Positions 30,985 to 36,996 of a stretch of DNA of 36,996 nt are shown piece by piece. The DNA comes from Chalciporus piperatus. Lineage: Eukaryota; Basidiomycota; Agaricomycetes; Boletales; Boletaceae. The notes beneath the pieces are model-generated. The model did not search any database, was not told the origin of the DNA, and saw only the letters and a program-made list of their open reading frames with translations. A program made the position numbers and the translations under genes. Location of the stretch: positions 1-36,996 of the forward strand of contig JBBPTG010000236.1 in assembly GCA_038093975.1 (NCBI GenBank). Reading direction: 5' to 3'. Within the stretch, counting starts at the first letter, position 1, and each line of letters starts with the position of its first letter.

Positions 30985-33622
30985 CTAGTATACATTGAAG
31001 TACGTAGACATATCCTTGAATGCATTAACAAGAAAAGAGGGACAGGTATCGATGACATTCTCGCTCGTCCAGTCTAGCGGGACATTCCCTCCCCATTTGG
31101 GCAATAGGTGCACGCTGCGGCTGATGAGTTCGATGGGCACGACGGATGCTAGACATTCGCCGTTTCGAAGTGCTTTGTGGACCCGGTACAACTTCGTTGC
31201 CGGTTCTGGTGATGGGGTGAATCTGGTAAACCACTCCACATAGGCAAGGTGCTTGGGTGGCTGTCTCTCTCTTCGAAAGAGAAGGTCCGTTGTCCTCGGT
31301 GGTATGGCAAAAACGAGCTTCACACGACCTACACGAAAGTCTAGATGTTTTCCCAATTGGTTTGAGTCACAGCGAATCCGCGACAACAGAAAAGACCTAC
31401 CCTGTAGCCGTTTAGATTGTGGCTCGGATGTGACATTCCGAACATTGATCAGCGCCGTATCAAAGCGCGCGGGACTGATGACCACACCTGCATTGTTGTA
31501 AGCAGGTGGTTGGACATGAATCGAATCAATGGTATCGTTTCCGTGCAGCTCTTCATTCCAGAATTTGATTCGATGGAATACCGGGAGAGATGTGAAGGGT
31601 AGGTGCACCGACCGTGCGTGTTCATCGAGTTGTCGCCGCTGGGAGATTGTAGGATTGTTGAACAGTGCGACGAAGCGGGTGAGCGCTGGGAGAAAGGATC
31701 GCGCATTGTAATGAAGTGGAGAGACGATGTCGTCAAGGGAGACCGAGTTTCGAGATGGGTGGATGGTCATTCTCAGCTGAAGAGGTCTGGCCATGCTCGG
31801 AGGGCGCCAATGGAGTTCTCGTCGAGCGGAAACCTGGGAGGGAGTACGAGTTGCATGCTGTGACTGCCAGGTCATGAAGTTGGAATGCCGAATAATCTTT
31901 TCCTTCCTCTCCAGCCACGTCGTCATTTGTAGAAACTCGTTCTTGTGGTTCGTCGCTTTGTACGCGTCTTTTGCGAAGTCAATGTGGAGACGTTCAGTTG
32001 CTTCGGTATTGAAGTTGTCGGCTGTGCCAAATAGTTTGATAGACCGTACGTAGTGTTGTAGAGAATGAAGTTTTGGGATATTGAAGTGATTGCGAACACC
32101 GAGGTCGATGAAAACGAAGGCGTTGTCGTGAAAATCATCTAGGGCACTTTGGAGCTTTTGCAGAGTGGTGCTGTTGTGAATCGTATATTGGGCGAGATAC
32201 AGAAAGTCAAGAATCGCACGTGTGGCCGTTATTAGCGGGATTGGTGAGATGCCATGAGGGAGATGAATGATATTGCTGATCAATCCGAGCAGAAGAGCTG
32301 CGATTTGTTTGTGTTCTGTGCCGCTGACTCGAGTAAGATTCGTAATTCCTTTCTGGAAAATTCTGATGCTATGGTTTGGGGGAAAACGACGGACCCGTGC
32401 ATCTATTTCTATAGCACCACAAATTGTTGTGAGCCATGAAACGAGATGCTTGACAACTCCTTGGTATAGCTGATGCAGAATATCTGGGGTAATAGACTGG
32501 AAAATATTGACATAGGGAAGGCTCGTCCAAAACGGGCGCTGTAAGGGTTTGATTCTAACATTGCGGCATGCCGCGGAATACGATGGTAAACCCAATTGTT
32601 CTAGTGTGTCAAGGATCACATCTAGATCCCGAAGAGGTGCGTCATAAGGATGATCTTCGAGCTCATCGTGGGGACAGTCGCAAATTGGACAGTGTTACGA
32701 TCATTCATTCTTTCCTTTCTCATTACCTTGTACTAAGTCCTAGTCGCTGGTTCGAGTCCTGCCTAGGCCTCTTATTTCTTGCTTGCTTTAGTCAGCGGAT
32801 GTTCTTCGATGTTCTTTCACATTCCATACTTCGTCATCGCTGACTCGTACTCTTACCAAGCATGACTCATTCCTATTCGTCATAGCTTGTTCTTACACAT
32901 TCCAACCGGTTCCATGCCTGCCCTTAACTCGTTTCTCTACTTATATAAACCCTCGAGTTTCTCCTGTAACCTTAACTTAGACCTACGCAATCTAGCTTGG
33001 TCATTCCTCGCTTCCTTGAACCCTCTGAGAGTCACCGTCCCACTCTTGAACGGACGCTAGGCCTTAACGTGGACATCCCATCGTTGGGCTACCTTGAAAC
33101 CCTTGTCTTTGACTAGGCTTTTGTGTCTACGCTTTGACCTACCCGGTACAAGCGTAACAGACAGTCTCCAGTGTACGCGCCGGTGACCATGCACTGTTCA
33201 GGATAATCGCCAATGTAGGAAGCAAGAATGGGGTGCCCTCGGCGACGCACACCGTCACCGCTCGTGATGTCCACGCCATTGACGCCGGCTTCATGGAGGG
33301 GTGCGACCACATGTTCAAGACACGCATGGAACAGATTTGCTAGAGTTCGACGACGGGTGGACTTGTTAGATATGTGTGTGAGGCGAGTCGTTGGGAGGTA
33401 AGCAAGGAGAATCTGGCCTTGACGTGACGGCTTGCGTCGAATGGACTTCGGGAGGTTTCCAATTGTGAGATAAACTGGATATGCAGTTTTGTTGCGAAAT
33501 AGCGTTAGCTGGGTCTTGTCTGATGACAGAATGACGGGTATGATTGTTGCACCAGGTGTTTGCTTCTCAAGCTCTCCCTGCTCAATGGTCACATAGCGTA
33601 GTCCATGTGTACCCTGATCCAG
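30985..33622 (-). pseudogene. Plavaka-type (CACTA superfamily) transposase, 5'-truncated and split by a solo LTR
   Basis: Minus strand. The N-proximal part (33622 to about 33160) carries the family block IPVILSSDKTQLTLFRNKTA, YPVYLTIGNLPKSIRRKPS, GVNGVDITSGDGVRRRGHPI and YIGDYPEQCMVTG. The frame then enters the LTR. Beyond it (from 32692) the same frame resumes with CDCPHDELEDHPYDAPLRDL and continues unbroken for over 500 codons: ITPDILHQLYQGVVKHLVSW, an EATERLHIDFAKDAYKATNH block, WLERKEKIIRHSNFMTWQ, HLAYVEWFTRFTPSPEP and the C-terminal SVHLLPKWGGNVPLDWTS. All of these match the long transposase common in Agaricomycetes. The N-terminal few hundred residues are missing: homology stops where the minisatellite block begins. 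One copy of the 5-bp target duplication plus the LTR accounts exactly for the interruption. Confidence 0.85.
32688..33164 (+). mobile_element. Solo LTR, copy 2 (32693-33159), perfect GACAG target duplication, inside the Plavaka transposase
   Basis: A 467-bp segment with inverted ends TGTTACG..CGTAACA, flanked by GACAG at 32688-32692 and 33160-33164. It is roughly 90% identical by eye to the LTR at 3804-4272, in the same orientation. It has TATATAA at 32942-32948 and a tRNA B-box-like GGTTCGAGTCC at about 32749-32759. No internal retrotransposon sequence is present, so an element inserted and then collapsed by recombination between its two LTRs. Confidence 0.93.
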
Positions 33623-34432
33623 GGCCAGCTGATCACCAATTCGGCCGTGCTCTACTGGCCGGCTAACGATTGGCCGCTGGTGTATGATCACCTAGGTTAG
33701 GGATCGGCTAGTAATAGAATGTACACGTAGAGTAGGGATCAGCCAATGTGCCATTGTGCCTTGGCAATGGGAATGGCCAACACAAAGGTTCCATGAGGTA
33801 GGACCTGGCCGACTGGTGCTAATCACCCAGTCCTGCCTGCATCAGGGTTCGGCCCATAGAGAATAGGGATAGGCCGATGTGTAAACCCTCCATGTGTAGG
33901 GAGCGGCCAATGGAGGGAATGTTTAGGGGTGGGCATTGGCCAGTGAATCATGTCTCCTACAGCAGGCATGGCCCGATAGATTGAGTGTCAATGGGTAGGG
34001 ATGGGCTGATGCAATGATGTCTATCTGTAGGGATGGGCCGATGCATTGAGGCTCAATGCGTAGGGGATGGGCCGATGGCTTGAGCCTCAATGTGTAGGGA
34101 TGGGCCGATGCATTGAGGCTCAATGCGTAGGAATGGGCCGATGCATTGAGGCTCAATGTGTAGGAATGGGCCGATGCAATCAGTGTCAATGTGTAGGGAT
34201 GGGCCGATGGGTTGAGCCTCAATGCGTAGGGATGGGCCAATGCATTGAGCCTCAATGTGTAGGAATGGGCCGATGCAATCAGTGTCAATGTGTTGGGATG
34301 GGCCGATGGGTTGAGCCTCAATGTGTAGGAATGGGCTGATGCAATCAGTGTCAATGTGTAGGAATGGGCTGATGCAATCAGTGTCAATGTGTAGGGATGG
34401 GCCAATGCATTGAGGCTCAATGCGTATTGTGG
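33622..34432 (-). repeat. 33-bp minisatellite block, copy 2 (inverted relative to copy 1)
   Basis: Reverse complement of the block at 894-2053. The unique tail comes first (33622 to about 33950, including GATCACCAATTCGGCCGTGC and CATCAGGGTTCGGCCCATAG). About 14 units of 33 bp follow, up to 34432. The tandem part uses the GATTGC and CTCAATGC unit variants and lacks the CTAGTGACAATCGGTAT variant seen in copy 1. On the left it abuts the truncated Plavaka transposase; on the right, the truncated gag. Confidence 0.9.
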
Positions 34433-34439
34433 CGGTGTA

Positions 34440-36327
34440 GAGTCAGGGGCTAGCGGGAGTCAGCAGAGAGCGTGCGGGAGATGCCGAGCGGAGTGTCAAA
34501 CCCGTAGGATTGCGTAGCGCACAGCCTGTTCTAGTGGTTGCAGGCTTGCAGCACATCGAGTCGGCGGCAGTCCTGGCCTCTCCATCTGGTGAAGAGAGTG
34601 GGAAGCGCACCACACACAGCATCTCCATAGACGACGTAGCCAGAATACGCGGCATCGAAGGCATCGGGCAACGGACAGTGCAAACGTCAGACGACGATAG
34701 CATCTCATCACCATCGCAGCTTTCCTCAGAGTCACGAGAGGAAAACAACAACTTCATCTCTTTTACCCCGCGTAGAACACACGCCGTGCTACCAACGGCA
34801 GGACACGCAACCAGACGTAGACGTACCAGCAGCGTAGGCACCGTTACCCCAGCCACCAGCACAAACCGCTTTCGTCTAATACCCGCACACTTCACCACGC
34901 CGGTGAAGCAGAAAGTAACACCCAACGTCACGCATACAACCAGAGATAATCCCCCACTCCCACCCCTGCCTACCTTTAATCCATTACAACGTACGACGGG
35001 AAAGATTGAACCCGACACCCCGCAGATACCGCGCATACGACAAGAACAACCCTTCATGCGTTCATCAGCCAACGAGTCCGCCAAAGTGGTCCCGCTCTTT
35101 AGAGGCGACTACTCGGACAAGGACCCACCAGCGGAATGGTTCGCAGTATTCCAGCTAGGGCTCCCAGCCTCGTGGTCAGACAGGGACAAAATCGAGCGCT
35201 TCGAGCTCCAACTAGCGCCGGAAAGTATCGCAGCGGAATGGTTCGCGTACCTAACCACCGAGGAAGTCTATGACATGGGGTCACTGAGGCGTGCATTCCT
35301 GAAGAGGTGGCCACCGAGGAAGCGCCCCGTCTGGACAAGAGCACAGCAGCGAGAGAGGATCCAGCAGATTGTTCTCAAAGAGGAGGACATAGGTGAATGG
35401 CGAGAGGATGGTAACTCGGGGAACCACGGGCAAAACATCTGGGCGGAAAAAATCCAACAACTAGCACTCACCATGGGCGATAACGAGGGCCACCTCATTG
35501 CCCATGTCATCCTCCACACCCCCCGCCTCCTTCGAGAGCAACTCACCGAGGAATACGACAGCTGGGACGAGTTCGTCGATGCGGTACGTTCCATCCCGCA
35601 GGAACGCCTTCGGGTAGAGAAACAGAAGCTATCGGAGAATCGTGCTAGAGACCAAGCTATCGCGTCCTTGCAACAGTGGCGCGTGTCGCAGGTCCCTGCA
35701 CAACGACCACAACACTTCGCAAGCCCCTTCACGCCCAAACCTACCACACTACCCCCGTATTCAGCAGCAACTCCCAACGTCACAGGAGGGTTCCGCCAAG
35801 CCCGAAGCCCATCCCCAATGCCTCCCCTCACTCGTACTCAAATCCTAGAAAGAGCAAACATGATCCCACAACGCCCGAACACGGAGATGGGGAAACGGCA
35901 GTACGAAGCTGACATCGCAGCCTGGCACCAGGCACACGGGCAGACCTACCCAAGCTTAGAACGGCCATACCCCCTCAAGCCGGGAACAGCCAGTATCGGC
36001 TCAGGAGAGTGTTACGGATGTGGGTACGTCACGGACCCACCCCACACGGGGAACGCATGTCCTTCAACGGACCCGGTTCGTGCCCTCGAAACCCGCTGGC
36101 GTCAACTAGTAGGGGGAATGTTACGGCGAGCCTCGCCAAGACCCCCTCCCGCTCCAGTGCAATACGTCTATTCAGCCCAACCCCATGCACTCGCGGGTTC
36201 AACCCCCGTCTATGCCGTTGCACAAGGCCCAGAGTGGCATGCTGGGGATGCCGAATACGACCAAGTTTATCAGGCAGAAGAGTGGGAGGCGGAAAACGAA
36301 TCAGGGCTACCTACGATGGTAGAGTAA
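34440..36327 (+). CDS. gag: Ty3/gypsy retrotransposon Gag, 5'-truncated
   Basis: The frame is open from about 34440 with no ATG until MRSSANES near 35056, so the natural start is missing; the minisatellite block ends at 34432. After a Ser/Thr/Pro-rich region, a retrotrans_gag-type capsid domain is visible: WFAVFQLGLPASWSDRDKIE, FELQLAPESIAAEWFAYL, GSLRRAFLKRWPP. A helical region and proline-rich linkers follow. Near the C-terminus lies a zinc-knuckle-like CYGCGYVTDPPHTGNAC, spaced C-x2-C-x7-H-x4-C instead of the usual x4 before His. The stop is at 36325-36327. Gag packages the element's RNA into virus-like particles within the fungal cell. No LTR or primer-binding site is present before it. 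Confidence 0.8.
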
Positions 36328-36996
36328 GGATAGCCCGTGAAACCGTACTGCACTCTGCCGACAGTACCATACATGTCCATACGGCTCCCGTCGCTACATC
36401 AAACTTCCCCCACCCTCCTTTACCTTCCTTTTCCAGCCCTAATGTCGAACCCGACCTGTCTATATCAACCAGCTACGTAACCCCATCCAGTACTACTAAT
36501 ACTATCACTGACGTTTATTCGTTGGACGCGTCAGGCAAACCAATCATGGCCCATGTCAGCAGTCCGTTCCTGACACTGGCGAGCTTACGAGGTCCCTTGG
36601 GCGAAAACGTCCGCCTGCTCGCTACCGTTGACAGCGGTGCAATGATAAACGCTGTAGACTCGAACATCTACAAAAGCGTAGAACGCCGCCTAACCAAGCT
36701 GAGTCCCTCAGCACGTATACTACGGATGGCAAACGGTTCACTAGTCCCGTCGCTAGGAGTGTGGACCGGTACCTTCGAGTGGGGGTCTAAGAGTACGACA
36801 GTCACGTTCGAGGTCTTCCCTAGTGGGGGATCCTGGTGCGCACTGATTGGAAAGCCCCTACTCGAACAACTTAAAGCTGTGCATAACTACAACACGGACA
36901 CCATCACCCTCACTATCAACAGTTCGCCAGAAACCATACCAAACCGCCATTCGCTTAACAAACAAGTCACTCCCTATCGCCTACCCACCCCCATAC
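36318..36996 (+). CDS. pol: Ty3/gypsy Pol, N-terminal part with aspartic protease (3'-partial, continues past the window)
   Basis: This frame, -1 relative to gag, overlaps the end of gag (it is open from before 36245) and continues without a stop to the window edge. It contains a retropepsin-like domain: SPFLTLASLRGPLGENVRLL, then the active-site LATVDSGAMINAV, LRMANGSLVPSLGVWTGTF, and the second-lobe WCALIGKPLLEQL. Reverse transcriptase and integrase would follow downstream of the window. Overlap with a -1 offset suggests expression by -1 frameshifting, but no canonical X-XXY-YYZ heptamer is obvious in the overlap. Confidence 0.75.

Noticed and set aside
33923..34420. 165-codon minus-strand frame
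   Set aside because: Same minisatellite translated; no independent support for coding.

Overview
The window reads as nuclear DNA of a mushroom-forming basidiomycete (Agaricomycetes-like). The reasons are dense GT-AG introns of about 45-80 bp, exons as short as 15-23 bp, a STE3-type pheromone receptor, a CRIB-domain PAK-like kinase, an F-box protein, and a fungal transposon mix (Plavaka-type CACTA, PIF/Harbinger, hAT, Ty3/gypsy). All gene models were assembled by hand from reading frames and splice signals; no similarity search was run.

Layout. 1-5.75 kb is repeat-rich. It holds a 5'-partial unknown gene, a 33-bp minisatellite block, an F-box/LRR-like gene fragment, and a large fold-back structure (2353-5750). 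The fold-back arms are made of degenerate CCAGT tandem repeats, and between them lie a four-copy array of GC-rich hairpins, a TACACTTT array and a solo LTR. 5.75-28 kb is the gene-bearing core: an uncharacterised six... five-intron-or-fewer serine-rich gene (7079-8436, five exons), an F-box gene (8929-10460), a nine-exon 1,665-residue CRIB/PAK-like kinase gene (11501-16986), a 13-exon 14-TM MFS transporter gene (18670-21326), a four-exon gene for a tail-anchored protein (22113-23527), a STE3 receptor gene (24433-25698 or longer), and an RG-rich acidic conserved-looking gene (27012-27912) with an inverted broken copy of its own 3' end just upstream.

28-37 kb is a nest of transposons. A Harbinger transposase gene starts about 140 bp after the last core gene. 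It is split by a 1,115-bp non-autonomous hAT element with a perfect 8-bp target duplication, and its last exon is frameshifted. Next comes a 5'-truncated Plavaka transposase on the minus strand, split by a 467-bp solo LTR with a perfect 5-bp target duplication. Then comes a second copy of the 33-bp minisatellite block, inverted relative to the one at 0.9-2.05 kb, directly abutting a 5'-truncated Ty3/gypsy gag followed by the start of pol (aspartic protease) that runs off the window.

How the parts relate. The core genes are mostly on the plus strand and appear to be independent transcription units, not a biosynthetic cluster. The receptor and the kinase belong to signalling families (pheromone GPCR; Cdc42/Rac effector), but nothing in the sequence ties them to one pathway. 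The most unusual material is structural: the fold-back with repeat-built arms, the paired inverted minisatellite blocks that both sit at truncated coding sequences, and insertions whose removal restores reading frames exactly.
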